Positions 51,654-61,249 of a stretch of DNA of 64,000 bases are shown here, in pieces; the stretch's first letter is position 1, and each line of letters opens with the position of its first letter. A model generated the notes under the pieces. It made no database searches, was not told where the DNA came from, and worked only from the letters and a program-made list of their open reading frames with translations. This DNA is from Burkholderia stagnalis (GTDB taxonomy: Bacteria > Pseudomonadota > Gammaproteobacteria > Burkholderiales > Burkholderiaceae). Position numbers and translations under genes: made by a program. Location: NCBI RefSeq assembly GCF_902830275.1, contig NZ_CADESW010000013.1:1-64000 (forward strand), read 5' to 3'.

Positions 51654-52390
51654 GCGATGCAGACGACGTGGTCATCATCAGTGGCGGCAGCAGGGGGCTG
51701 GGGCTCGCCCTGGTGCGCGCGTTCCTGGACGAGGGCAAGCGGGTCGCGACGTTCAGCCGCTCGCGCACGGCCGAGATCGAGAACCTGGTCGAGCGCGACA
51801 TGCGCGGCGCGCGGTTCCACTGGGCGCAGGTGGACGGCACGGACAGCGCGGCGGTGTCGGCGTTCGTCGCGGGCGTGGCCGAGCGCTGGGGCGGCGTCGG
51901 CGCGCTCGTCAACAACGCGGGCGTGAGCCATGACGGCTTGCTGACGCTGATGCGCGAGGAGCTGATCGAGCAGATGATCGCGGTCAACCTGGCCGGCACG
52001 ATCCTGCTCACGCAGTGCTGCGCGAAGTGGATGATCCGCGCGAACCGCGGCGCGATCGTGAACATCGCGTCGGTCAACGCGATCCGCGGCCACGCCGGGG
52101 TGGCCGTGTACAGCGCGACCAAGGCGGCGCTCGACGGCCTGACGCGCAGCCTCGCGCGCGAGCTCGGCGGGCGCAGCGTCCGCGTGAACTCGGTGGCGCC
52201 GGGCTATTTCGAGAGCGACATGGTCCAGCACCTCGACGAAACCGCGCGGGCGCGCATCGCGCGTCGCACGCCGCTTGGCCGGCTGGCCGACACGGCCGAC
52301 ATCGCCAACGTCGTCGCCTTCCTGGTGTCCGATCGCGCCGCGTTCGTGACGGGGCAAACAATCGCAGTCGATGGAGGCATCACATGCTGA
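51650..52390 (+). CDS. FabG-like short-chain dehydrogenase
   Basis: 246 residues. Cofactor site 'ISGGSRGLGLALVRAF', 'LVNNAG', catalytic Ser in 'IVNIASVNAIRG', 'YSATKAALDG' (Tyr-x3-Lys), and the FabG ending 'VSDRAAFVTGQTIAVDGGIT'. Likely reduces a 3-oxoacyl thioester on the free ACP. Overlaps both neighbouring genes. Confidence 0.88.
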   Translation: MSDADDVVIISGGSRGLGLALVRAFLDEGKRVATFSRSRTAEIENLVERDMRGARFHWAQVDGTDSAAVSAFVAGVAERWGGVGALVNNAGVSHDGLLTLMREELIEQMIAVNLAGTILLTQCCAKWMIRANRGAIVNIASVNAIRGHAGVAVYSATKAALDGLTRSLARELGGRSVRVNSVAPGYFESDMVQHLDETARARIARRTPLGRLADTADIANVVAFLVSDRAAFVTGQTIAVDGGITC

Positions 52391-52746
52391 CCCAGCCTTT
52401 CGATCGCGACGAGACCGAGCGTCTCGTCCATGCCGCGGTGACCAGGATCATGAGCCAGCACGGGCTGCCGCCGCGCGAGCCGCGCGCCGACGACAAGCTG
52501 AACGCGACGCTCGGCCTGAGCTCGCTCGATCTCGCGCAGCTCGTGTTCGATCTCGAACTCACGTTCGGCGCGGACCCGTTCCAGACGCTCGTGCCGATCA
52601 CGTCGGTGCAGACGGTCGGGCAGCTCGTCGATGCGTACCAGCGGCTGTTCGACAACGCGCCGGTGCCGGCCGATGCCGACGACGAGCTGGCCGAAGCGCA
52701 GGCGGCGAGCGAACGCCGCCGGCAACGGCGGGGGGCGCGCGGATGA
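52384..52746 (+). CDS. Free-standing acyl carrier protein
   Basis: 120 residues; starts inside the end of the SDR gene and ends overlapping the PKS start (ATGA). The 4'-phosphopantetheine site is in 'LNATLGLSSLDLAQLVFDLE' (GLSSLD, with Ser as attachment residue). The C-terminus is a charged tail. Probably carries the starter acyl group activated by the ligase. Confidence 0.85.
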   Translation: MLTQPFDRDETERLVHAAVTRIMSQHGLPPREPRADDKLNATLGLSSLDLAQLVFDLELTFGADPFQTLVPITSVQTVGQLVDAYQRLFDNAPVPADADDELAEAQAASERRRQRRGARG

Positions 52747-55700
52747 CGGCAACGCACCCGCCGGAGCCGGCCGGCGACGCAACCGCCACCCCTGACGCCA
52801 GCCCGCCGCTCGCGAGCGCGAACGGCGGCGTCGCGATCGTCGGGATCGGCTGCCGGCTGCCGGGCGCGAACGACTGGCGCGCGTTCTGGCAGAACCTCGT
52901 CGACGGCGTCGAGTCGATCCGCTTCTTCGACGACGCGACGCTGCTGCGGGCCGGCGTCGATCCCGCGCAGCTCGCCGCGCCGGACTATGTGAAGGCGTCG
53001 CCCGTCATCGACGATTTCGATCGCTTCGATGCGGGCCTGTTCGAGTATTCGCCGCGCGAGGCGCGCGTGATCGATCCGCAGCACCGGGTGTTTCTCGAAG
53101 TCGTCCACGATGCGCTCGAAGACGCCGGCTACTGGCCCGACACCTGCGACGGCTCGATCGGCGTGTTCGCCGGCGCGGGCGGCGTGGTCAGCAGCTACTT
53201 CGCGTCGAACCCCGCGCTGCGCGGCTCGACCGGCGGCGTCGAGCACATCGGCAACGACAAGGATTTCCTCGCGACGCGCGTGTCGTACAAGCTGAACCTG
53301 ACGGGGCCGAGCGTCACCGTGCAGACCGCCTGCTCGACGTCGCTCGTCGCGATCCATCTCGCGTGCAGCAGCATCCTGAACGGCGAATGCGACATGGCGA
53401 TCGCCGGCGCGTCCACCGTGCGCGTGCCGCATATCGCCGGCTATACCGCGCGCCAGGGCGACATCCTGTCGCCGGACGGCCACTGCCGCGCGTTCGATGC
53501 GCACGCGCAGGGCACGGTGTTCGGCAGCGGCGCGGGCGCGATCGTGCTGAAGCACGTCGACGACGCGCTCGCGGACGGCGACCACATCTATGCGGTGATC
53601 CGCGGCACCGCGATCAACAACGACGGCGGGTCGAAGGTCAGCTACACGGCGTCGAGCGTGAGCGGGCAGGCGAAGGCGATGCTCGACGCGTTCGCGTGCG
53701 CGGGCGTCGCGCCGCGCGCGGTCGGCTACGTCGAGACGCACGGCACCGGCACGGTGGTCGGCGATCCGCTCGAAATCGACGCGCTGACCAAGGCGTTCCG
53801 GCGGCACACGCCGGACGCCGGCTTTTGCGCGGTCGGCTCGGTGAAGACCAACATCGGGCACCTCGAACAGGCGTCGGGGGTGGCGAGCGTGATCAAGGCC
53901 GCGCTCGCGCTCGATCGCGGGCAGATTCCGCCGAGCCTGAATTTCGACACGCCGAACCCGAAGATTCCGTTCGCGCAGACGCCGTTCTTCGTGAACACCG
54001 CGCTGCGCGACTGGCCGCGCGACGCCGCGCCGCGCTTCGCGGCCGTCAACTCGCTCGGGCTCGGCGGCACGAACGCGTTCGCGGTGCTCGAGGAGGCGCC
54101 CGTGCGCCCGGCGGCGGCAGCGGCAGCGGCGGAGAACGACCGGCCGCTGCACGTGCTTGCGCTGTCGGCCCGCTCGGCGCCCGCGCTTGCCGCGCTCGCG
54201 GACCGCTGGCGCCAGTTCCTGGCGACGACGGACGCGCCCATCGGCGACCTTTGCTACACCGCGAACACCGGCCGCGCGCCGCGCAACGCGCGGCTGACGG
54301 TGGCGGGCGGCACGGCCGGCGAGCTGTCGGCGCAGCTCGCGGCCGCGCAGGCGACGGAGCGCGGCGGCAAGCGGCCGCTGGCGTTCCTGTTTACGGGCCA
54401 GGGCGCGCAGTACGCGGGAATGGCGGCCGCGCTGTACCGCACGCAGCCGGTGTTCCGCGACGCGCTCGACCGCTGCGACGCGCTGTTGCGCCCGCATCTC
54501 GACACGCCGCTGCTGTCGGTCCTCTACGGCGATGCGCAGGCGAAGGCGCTGATCGACCAGACCGCCTACGCGCAGCCGGCGCTCTTTGCGATCGAATGGT
54601 CGCTGGCCGAGCTGTGGCGATCGTGGGGCATCGTGCCGGACGCGGTGCTCGGCCACAGCGTCGGCGAATACGTGGCGGCCTGCGTCGCGGGCTGCTACGA
54701 CCTCGACGCGTGCCTCGCGCTGATCGCCGCGCGCGGCCGGCTGATGCAGGCGCTGCCGAAGGGCGGCGCGATGGCGGCGCTGTTCGCCGACGGCGAGACG
54801 GTCGAGCGGCTGCTCGACGCGAGCGACCCGCAGGCGATCGCGATCGCCGCGTACAACGGGCCCGAGAACACTGTCGTGTCGGGCCGCGCGGACGCCGTCG
54901 CCGACGCGTTCGCGCGCGCGCAGCAGGCGGGCATTGGCGGGCGCGAGCTGACGGTGTCGCATGCGTTCCATTCGCCGCTGATGGCGAGCGCGGCGGCCGA
55001 GCTCGAAACGCTCGCGGGCAGTTATCACGCCAAGAAGCCGAAGATTCCGCTCGTCGCGAACCTGACCGGCGCGATTGCCGATGCGCCGCCGACGCCAGCC
55101 TATTGGCGCGACCACGCGTTGCAGCCGGTGCATTTCATTTCAGGCGTGCAGGCGCTCGCGCAGGCCGGCATCGTCGATTTCGTCGAAGTCGGCCCCGGCA
55201 CGACGCTCGTGTCGCTCGCGCAGCAGATCCTGGGCAGCGACGAGGCCGGCGGCCGGCGCTTTCTCGCATCGATCGGCCGCGACCGCGAATGGGGCGAGCT
55301 GACGGCGACACTCGGCGCGCTGTGGCGCAGCGGTGCGCCGGTCGACTGGCGCGCGTTCGACGCGCCTTATGCGCGGCGCCGCGTGTCCGCGCCGACCTAC
55401 GCGTTCGAGCGCGAACGCTACTGGCTCGACGCCGGCCGGGGCACAGCGGCGGGCGGCGCAGGCATGGCGACGGGGCCGGGCGCCGACATTCCCGGCAGGC
55501 GCGTGTCGTCGCTGCTCGCCGCGTGGCAGTTCGCGGCGACCTACGACCTCGACGCGATCCCGTGGCTCACCGATCACCGGATCTTCGGGCTGGCCGTGCT
55601 GCCGGTGGCGGCCGGGCTCGTCGCGCTCGCCGCGGCCGGGCGCGAGCGGGCGGGCGGCGCGGCGGTCGCGATCGACTCGCTGACCTACGACGATGCGCTC

Positions 55701-58700
55701 GTCGTGCCCGACGACGGCGCGCGCGCCGTCCAGACCCTCCTGCAGGGCGACGGCGGTGACCTCGACGCCGAGCTCGTGAGCCGCGACGCGGCCGACGACG
55801 CATGGCATCGCCACCTGCGCGCGCGCGTGAGCACGCTCGCGGCGCCGCGCCTGGCGCCGATCGCGACGCCGCTGCCCGCGTCGGCCGGCGTCGAGCAGAT
55901 GACGCCGATCGAGCCGGCGCGTTACTACGAAGCGATCGCGCCGCTCGGGTTCGGCTACGGGCCGGGCTTTCGCGGCATCGTCGCGCTGTGGCAGGGCGAC
56001 GATGCCGCGGTGAGCCGCGTGCAGTTGCCCGAGCACCTCGACGCGGCCGCGTACCCGCTGCATCCGGCGCTGCTGGATGCGTGCCTGCACATCTATCCGG
56101 CGCTCGTGCCGGACTACCGGAGCCTGGCGGGCCTCGAAGCGAAGCCGGAAGGCACGTGGCTGCCGATTTCGATCGAACGGTTCGAGATCGCCCGCCCGGG
56201 CGCCGATCGCGTATGGGTGAGGGCCAAACGGCGCGATGCGGCGCAGGCGGATGTCATCACATTGGACATCGAGATCTACGGCGACGACGGCGCGCCGGTC
56301 GCGCTGCTCGGCGGGCTGACCGTGAAGCCGATCACGCGTGCGCAGATTGCGCCGAACGCGGCTTCGTCGCGCAATCGCGCGCTGCACCGGCTCGACTGGG
56401 TCGAGCGGCCCGCACAGCCGTTGCCGGAGGCCCCGGCGGCCGAGCCGTCGCACTGGCTGATCGTCGCGGGCGCCGAGCGCACCCTTGCCGACGCGCTCGA
56501 CGCACAGCTGCGGGTGCTTGGGCACCACGCGTCGGTGCTGCCGCTGCCGGACGGCGGCACGGATGCCGACGTCCACGCGGCATTGCGCGCGGCGCTGGCC
56601 GCACGCCCGGCCGGTTCGGCGGGCGCGTTGGGCGTCGTGCTCGCGCATGGGCTCGGCGAACGCGTCGACGAAGCGACCACGGTCGATGCGCTCGCGGCGG
56701 CGGAGCGCCGGGCGAGCGGCGGCACGCTCGCGCTCGTGCGGGCGCTCTCGGCGCTCGCCGAAGCGAATGCGGACGCCGGCGCCGAAGCGGGCGCCATGCC
56801 GCGTGTATGGCTCGTCACACGCGGCGCTTGCGCACCCGTGCCGCGCGCGCCGGGCGGCGACCCGCTGCAGGCGTCGGCAGGCGGCATCGGGCGCGTCGCG
56901 GCGCTCGAATATCCGGAACTGTGGGCCGGGACGATCGACATCGGCGGCGAAGAGGATGTCGCGGCGCTGGCCGCAGAGCTGTTCGCGAGCGACGCCGAAG
57001 AAGAAGTCGCATTGCGCGCGGGGCATCGTTACGCGTTGCGCCTCGACCGCGACGACGAACCGGCACCCGAGCGCATCGTGCCGCCGTTCGATCCGGCCGC
57101 GACCTATCTGCTCACGGGCGGGCTCGGCGCGCTCGGGCTGAAGGTGGCGGACTGGCTGATTACCGCGCAGGGCGTCCGGCACCTGGTGCTGACCGCGCGC
57201 CGCGCGCCCGGCGAGCAGGTCGCGCCGGTGCTGGAGCGGTGGCGGCAGCAGGGCGCGAACGTGGTCGTCAAGCAGGCCGACGTCGCGCGCGCGGCCGACA
57301 CGCACGCGCTGATCGCGCAGATCGGCGCCGAATTGCCGCCGCTGAAGGGCGTGTTCCACTGCGCGGGCAATCTCGACGACGGCGTGCTCGCGCAGATGGA
57401 CTGGGACAAGTTCGCGCGCACGACCGGCCCGAAGGTGCTCGGCGGCTGGGCGCTGCACGCGGCCACGCGCCACCTGCCGCTCGACCATTTCGTGCTGTTT
57501 TCGTCGGTGCTGAGCGTGACGGGCGCGATGGGGCAGGCGAACTACGTCGCCGGCAACGCGTTCCTCGACGGCCTCGCCGAGTATCGCCGCCGGCTCGGGC
57601 TGCCCGCGCAGGCGATCAACTGGGGGCCGTGGGGCGGCGCGGGCCTCGCGACCGAATCGGGCGAGCGCGGCGAGGCGATCTGGCGCGCGCGCGGCACCGA
57701 ATACATCGACGCGGAAGCCGGCATTGCGCTGCTGCACGCGATTCTCGCGCGCGGCCTGCAGCAGGCCGTCGTCACGATCACCGAGTGGCCGCAATGGGCC
57801 GCGCAGTATCCGAAGCGCCCGGCGCTGCTGGAGCGGCTCGTGCGCGGCGCGCCGGCGCAGGCGGCCAATGCGCTGTTCACGCGCGCGCAGGTCGATGCGC
57901 GGATGGCGGCCGCGCCGGAAAGCGAACGGCGCGACGTGCTGCGCGACATCGTCAGCCAGATGGTGCGCGCGGTGCTCGAGATCAAGGGCGCGTTCGACGC
58001 GACGCAGCCGCTGCGCGAGCTCGGCCTCGATTCGCTGATGGCGATCACGCTGATCAACCAGCTCGACGCGGCCGTCGGCGTGCGCTTGCCGGCCGCCGCG
58101 ATGCTGAAGGGGCCGAGCCTCGAGCAGCTCGTCGACGAGCTGCTGCCGAAGGTCAAGGTCACGGCCGGCGGTGCGGCACCCGAGCCGGCGGGCGCGGCGC
58201 TCGCCGCGCGCGCGGTGTCGGCCTCCGCCTCTGCGTCGATACACGTGGCGCCCACCGCGCTGCCGGCGCAGAGCGAACGCTGGCTGGTCGAGATCCGGCC
58301 GAATCCCGCCGCGCGCTACCGGCTGATCTGCTTCCCGTTCGCGGGCGGCGGCTCGGCGATCTACCGCGCGTGGGCGAACGGCACGGACCCGCACGCCGAG
58401 ATTCTCGCGGTCGAGCCGCCCGGCCGGCTCGCGCGGATCGGCGAGCCGCCCGTGAACCGGATCGGCGCATTCGTCGACGGGCTGCTCGCGGAACTGCGCC
58501 CGCTGCTGGACAAGCCGGTCGCGTTCTTCGGGCACTGCATCGGCGGCCTGACGATGTACGAGACGGCGCGCGCGCTGATCGAGCGCGAGGGCATCGCGCC
58601 CGTGCACCTGTTCGCGTCGGGCGCGCGGCCGCCGCACCGGCTCGTCGCCGACGCCGCGTTCGAGCGCAAGCTCGCGGCCACGCTCGTGGGGCTGCGCGAG

Positions 58701-59069
58701 TTCGACATCGTCGCGCCGCTCTACCGGCAATCGGACGAGGTGCTCGCCGAAGCGCTGCGCCACTTCCAGATCGACGCGACCGAGCAGATGCTGGCGATAC
58801 CGGAGCTGCGCGAGCTCGTGCTGCCCGTCGTGCGGGCGGAGTTCGAGATGGCGAGCCGCTACGTGTTCGTGCCGAATTCGCCGTGGACGATGCCGATCAC
58901 CAGCTTCCGCGGCAAGGACGACATCTACGTGACGCACGAGGACGCGCTTGCGTGGCGCGATTTCACGACCGGCGAATTCAATCTGTTCACGCGTGACGGC
59001 GCGCATTTCGGCGTCGTCGACGATCGCGTGTTCATTCTGGATGCGATTTCGGACGCGCTGGCCGCGTGA
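52743..59069 (+). CDS. Type I polyketide synthase: KS-AT-DH-KR-ACP-TE
   Basis: 2108 residues. KS ~28-450 with Cys197 ('TACSTS'), His333 ('THGTGT') and His373 ('NIGHLE'). AT with Ser639 ('GHSVGE') and HAFH at 740-743, the malonyl-CoA signature. DH with His945 in HxxxGxxxxP ('HRIFGLAVLP') and Asp1112 ('DACLH'). KR ~1450-1650 with 'LLTGGLGALGLKVADWL' and Tyr1601. ACP Ser1764 ('GLDSL'). C-terminal TE ~1850-2108, where the nucleophile elbow is GHCIGG (Cys1932, not Ser), with His2088 ('GAHFG'). No ER domain; reductases encoded downstream may act in trans. One extension cycle per pass giving an enoyl product is expected; release chemistry by the Cys-type TE is open. Confidence 0.93.
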   Translation: MTATHPPEPAGDATATPDASPPLASANGGVAIVGIGCRLPGANDWRAFWQNLVDGVESIRFFDDATLLRAGVDPAQLAAPDYVKASPVIDDFDRFDAGLFEYSPREARVIDPQHRVFLEVVHDALEDAGYWPDTCDGSIGVFAGAGGVVSSYFASNPALRGSTGGVEHIGNDKDFLATRVSYKLNLTGPSVTVQTACSTSLVAIHLACSSILNGECDMAIAGASTVRVPHIAGYTARQGDILSPDGHCRAFDAHAQGTVFGSGAGAIVLKHVDDALADGDHIYAVIRGTAINNDGGSKVSYTASSVSGQAKAMLDAFACAGVAPRAVGYVETHGTGTVVGDPLEIDALTKAFRRHTPDAGFCAVGSVKTNIGHLEQASGVASVIKAALALDRGQIPPSLNFDTPNPKIPFAQTPFFVNTALRDWPRDAAPRFAAVNSLGLGGTNAFAVLEEAPVRPAAAAAAAENDRPLHVLALSARSAPALAALADRWRQFLATTDAPIGDLCYTANTGRAPRNARLTVAGGTAGELSAQLAAAQATERGGKRPLAFLFTGQGAQYAGMAAALYRTQPVFRDALDRCDALLRPHLDTPLLSVLYGDAQAKALIDQTAYAQPALFAIEWSLAELWRSWGIVPDAVLGHSVGEYVAACVAGCYDLDACLALIAARGRLMQALPKGGAMAALFADGETVERLLDASDPQAIAIAAYNGPENTVVSGRADAVADAFARAQQAGIGGRELTVSHAFHSPLMASAAAELETLAGSYHAKKPKIPLVANLTGAIADAPPTPAYWRDHALQPVHFISGVQALAQAGIVDFVEVGPGTTLVSLAQQILGSDEAGGRRFLASIGRDREWGELTATLGALWRSGAPVDWRAFDAPYARRRVSAPTYAFERERYWLDAGRGTAAGGAGMATGPGADIPGRRVSSLLAAWQFAATYDLDAIPWLTDHRIFGLAVLPVAAGLVALAAAGRERAGGAAVAIDSLTYDDALVVPDDGARAVQTLLQGDGGDLDAELVSRDAADDAWHRHLRARVSTLAAPRLAPIATPLPASAGVEQMTPIEPARYYEAIAPLGFGYGPGFRGIVALWQGDDAAVSRVQLPEHLDAAAYPLHPALLDACLHIYPALVPDYRSLAGLEAKPEGTWLPISIERFEIARPGADRVWVRAKRRDAAQADVITLDIEIYGDDGAPVALLGGLTVKPITRAQIAPNAASSRNRALHRLDWVERPAQPLPEAPAAEPSHWLIVAGAERTLADALDAQLRVLGHHASVLPLPDGGTDADVHAALRAALAARPAGSAGALGVVLAHGLGERVDEATTVDALAAAERRASGGTLALVRALSALAEANADAGAEAGAMPRVWLVTRGACAPVPRAPGGDPLQASAGGIGRVAALEYPELWAGTIDIGGEEDVAALAAELFASDAEEEVALRAGHRYALRLDRDDEPAPERIVPPFDPAATYLLTGGLGALGLKVADWLITAQGVRHLVLTARRAPGEQVAPVLERWRQQGANVVVKQADVARAADTHALIAQIGAELPPLKGVFHCAGNLDDGVLAQMDWDKFARTTGPKVLGGWALHAATRHLPLDHFVLFSSVLSVTGAMGQANYVAGNAFLDGLAEYRRRLGLPAQAINWGPWGGAGLATESGERGEAIWRARGTEYIDAEAGIALLHAILARGLQQAVVTITEWPQWAAQYPKRPALLERLVRGAPAQAANALFTRAQVDARMAAAPESERRDVLRDIVSQMVRAVLEIKGAFDATQPLRELGLDSLMAITLINQLDAAVGVRLPAAAMLKGPSLEQLVDELLPKVKVTAGGAAPEPAGAALAARAVSASASASIHVAPTALPAQSERWLVEIRPNPAARYRLICFPFAGGGSAIYRAWANGTDPHAEILAVEPPGRLARIGEPPVNRIGAFVDGLLAELRPLLDKPVAFFGHCIGGLTMYETARALIEREGIAPVHLFASGARPPHRLVADAAFERKLAATLVGLREFDIVAPLYRQSDEVLAEALRHFQIDATEQMLAIPELRELVLPVVRAEFEMASRYVFVPNSPWTMPITSFRGKDDIYVTHEDALAWRDFTTGEFNLFTRDGAHFGVVDDRVFILDAISDALAA

Positions 59070-59075
59070 GCGCCG

Positions 59076-59843
59076 ATGGCCGCCGATCGAACGATGTCGA
59101 ACCCGTGGTTTCCGTCGGCAACGCCGACGGCGGCGGCGCGCCTGTCGCTGTTCTGCGTCGCGCACGCGGGCGCCGGCGCATCGGCGTTTCGCGACTGGCG
59201 CCCCGCGCTGGCGCCCGCGATCGACGTGTTCGCGGTGCAGTTGCCGGGCCGCGAAAGCCGCTTCGACGAGGCGCCGCACACCCGCATGGAAGCCGCGGCG
59301 GACGCGATCGCCGCCGCGATGCAGCCGCATCTCGACCGGCCGTTCGCGCTGTTCGGGCACAGCATGGGCGGCGCGATCGCGTTCGAGCTCGCGGCGCGGC
59401 TCGCCCGCGCGCCCGAGCACCTGTTCGTATCGTCGTGGCTGCCGCCGAACCCCGCGCGCCCGAGGCGCTTCATGGAGCGCGCGACCGACGCGGAGCTGCT
59501 CGATTCGGTGTGCCGCTACGGCGGCATGCCCGACGTGCTGCTGCGCTACCCCGACTTCGCGCAGGAATTCGTGCGCGTGCTGCGCGCCGACATGACGCTG
59601 CTCGATGCATACCGGCCGGCGGGCGTGCCGCCCGGCTGCCCGATCACCGTGCTCGGCGGCGCGGACGATCCGATCGTGCGGGCCGCCGAACTCGAACGCT
59701 GGCGCGCGCACGAACGCGTGGCGGCGGTGCGCGTGTTTCCGGGCGGCCACTTCTACCTGCGCGACGCGCAGCGGGCGGTGCTCGACACGATCGGGCGGCA
59801 GTTGCTCGGCAATCCTGCGGATCTGCAACGCGCCGCGCTGTAG
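59076..59843 (+). CDS. Type II thioesterase
   Basis: 255 residues. 'LSLFCVAHAGAGASAFRDWR', 'AVQLPGRESRFDEAPHTRM', nucleophile elbow GHSMGG (normal Ser), 'VLGGADDPIVR' (Asp) and 'FPGGHFYLR' (His): full triad of the RifR/GrsT-type editing thioesterases. Starts 6 bp after the PKS. The standard role is removing stalled or wrong acyl groups from carrier proteins; its canonical Ser contrasts with the Cys of the integral TE. An ATG at 59094 is an alternative start. Confidence 0.88.
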   Translation: MAADRTMSNPWFPSATPTAAARLSLFCVAHAGAGASAFRDWRPALAPAIDVFAVQLPGRESRFDEAPHTRMEAAADAIAAAMQPHLDRPFALFGHSMGGAIAFELAARLARAPEHLFVSSWLPPNPARPRRFMERATDAELLDSVCRYGGMPDVLLRYPDFAQEFVRVLRADMTLLDAYRPAGVPPGCPITVLGGADDPIVRAAELERWRAHERVAAVRVFPGGHFYLRDAQRAVLDTIGRQLLGNPADLQRAAL

Positions 59844-59865
59844 CGCCGCGCGAGGAGAAGGGAAC

Positions 59866-60315
59866 ATGGACGACGACGTACGCTATTTGCTCGACATGAA
59901 AAGCCGGATCGCGCGCATCCGCGAATACACGCGCGACGGCCGCCGCGCGCTGTTCGGCTCCGACCTGTTGCAGGACGCCGTCGTGCGCAACATCGAACTC
60001 ATCGGCTATACGTGGACGTGCCTCAGCCCCGATTACCGGCTGCGGCTGCCGGATTTTCCATGGCGGCTGATCGGCACGCGCGCCGAATACCTGAAGCACA
60101 CGCACGACCCCGAGCGCCTGAGAAAGCTCATCTGGCTCGCGGTGCGGCGCAGCGTGCCGCAGCTGGAGCGGGCGATCCGCCAGCAGTTTCCGGAGCTCGA
60201 CGACGATCCCGCGCAGAACCCGGCGCCCACGGCGGCGCGCGCCGGTTCGCGGCCGGCCTCGAAGCGGGGCGCGCGGGCGGCCGAGCGCGCGGTGCCGGCC
60301 GAAGAGCAGGAGTAA
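59866..60315 (+). CDS. HepT-like HEPN protein inside the polyketide operon
   Basis: 149 residues, strong RBS (GAGGAGAAGG). Residues 1-110 follow the HepT/DUF86 pattern: 'RYLLDMKSRIARIREYTRDG', 'LLQDAVVRNIELIGYTW', 'LPDFPWRLIGTRAEYLKHTH'. HepT toxins use an R-x4-6-H RNase motif; here R72-x5-H78 is present, but the usual RNxxxHxY form is altered. The rest is a disordered basic tail. No MntA-type nucleotidyltransferase antitoxin is adjacent. Either an orphan ribonuclease or a HEPN fold recruited to polyketide biology (inference). Confidence 0.72.
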   Translation: MDDDVRYLLDMKSRIARIREYTRDGRRALFGSDLLQDAVVRNIELIGYTWTCLSPDYRLRLPDFPWRLIGTRAEYLKHTHDPERLRKLIWLAVRRSVPQLERAIRQQFPELDDDPAQNPAPTAARAGSRPASKRGARAAERAVPAEEQE

Positions 60316-60347
60316 AGCACGCACGAGCGGGCATGAAGGAGAGACGC

Positions 60348-61223
60348 ATGAGCCTTGCCGGAAAGACCTTGTTCATGTCGGGCGGCAGCCGCGGCATCGG
60401 CCTCGCGATCGCGCTGCGGGCGGCGCGCGACGGCGCGAACATTGCGATCGCCGCGAAGACCGCCACGCCGCATCCGCAGCTCGAGGGCACGGTCTACACG
60501 GCCGCGCAGGCGATCGAGGATGCGGGCGGCCACGCGTTGCCGCTGGTTGCCGACATCCGCGACGAAGCGCGCGTGCAGGAAGCCGTCGCCGAGACGGTCG
60601 CCGCGTTCGGCGGGATCGACATCGTCGTGAACAACGCGAGCGCGATCCGCCTGACGGGCACGCTCGACACGCCGGTCAAGCGCTACGACCTGATGCACGG
60701 CGTGAACGGGCGCGGCACCTTCGTGTGCGTGCAGGCCTGCCTGCCGCATCTGCTGAAATCGGCGAATCCGCACGTGCTCACGCTGTCGCCGCCGCTGTCG
60801 ACCGACCCGAAGTGGTTTCGCGACTACCCGCCGTACATGATCGCGAAGTACACGATGAGCCTGTTTACGCTCGCGTTCGCGGCCGAATTCGCGAGCGTCG
60901 GCATCGCGGTCAATTCGTTGTGGCCGAGGACGACGATCGCGACCGCCGCCGTGCGCAACGAGCTCGGCGGCGCGGACATGATCGCCGCGTCGCGCCGGCC
61001 CGAGATCGTGGCCGACGCCGCGCACGCGATCCTCACGCAGCCGGCGGCCACCTGCACCGGCAACTTTTTCATCGACGACGAGGTGCTGCTCGCCGCGGGC
61101 GTGCGCGATTTCGCGCAGTACGACGTGCAGGCGGGTTCGCCGCTGCAGGCGGATTTCTTCGTCGACGCGCTGCCCGGCATGCGCGCCGCGCACGCGATCG
61201 CGAAGCGCACCGCATCGCCGTAA
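60348..61223 (+). CDS. Short-chain dehydrogenase (HSDL2-like)
   Basis: 291 residues; ATG at 60348 with GAAGGAGAG. 'LFMSGGSRGIGLAIALRAAR', 'NIAIAAKTATPHPQLEGTVY', 'IDIVVNNASAIRLTGTLDTP', 'YPPYMIAKYTMSLFTLAFAA' (Tyr-x3-Lys) and 'AVNSLWPRTTIATAAVRNEL' match the HSDL2-type SDR group that handles fatty-acyl-like substrates. Probably a tailoring or beta-keto reductase of the cluster. Confidence 0.85.
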   Translation: MSLAGKTLFMSGGSRGIGLAIALRAARDGANIAIAAKTATPHPQLEGTVYTAAQAIEDAGGHALPLVADIRDEARVQEAVAETVAAFGGIDIVVNNASAIRLTGTLDTPVKRYDLMHGVNGRGTFVCVQACLPHLLKSANPHVLTLSPPLSTDPKWFRDYPPYMIAKYTMSLFTLAFAAEFASVGIAVNSLWPRTTIATAAVRNELGGADMIAASRRPEIVADAAHAILTQPAATCTGNFFIDDEVLLAAGVRDFAQYDVQAGSPLQADFFVDALPGMRAAHAIAKRTASP

Positions 61224-61249
61224 CGCGCCACGGCGCGAGGGAGATGATG

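Noticed and set aside
55802..58996. 1064-codon plus-strand frame inside the polyketide synthase
   Set aside because: Out-of-frame shadow; Arg/Ala-rich without motifs.
55140..59867. 1575-codon open frame antisense to the polyketide synthase
   Set aside because: No domain recognisable, extremely Arg-rich; all PKS catalytic motifs are on the other strand.
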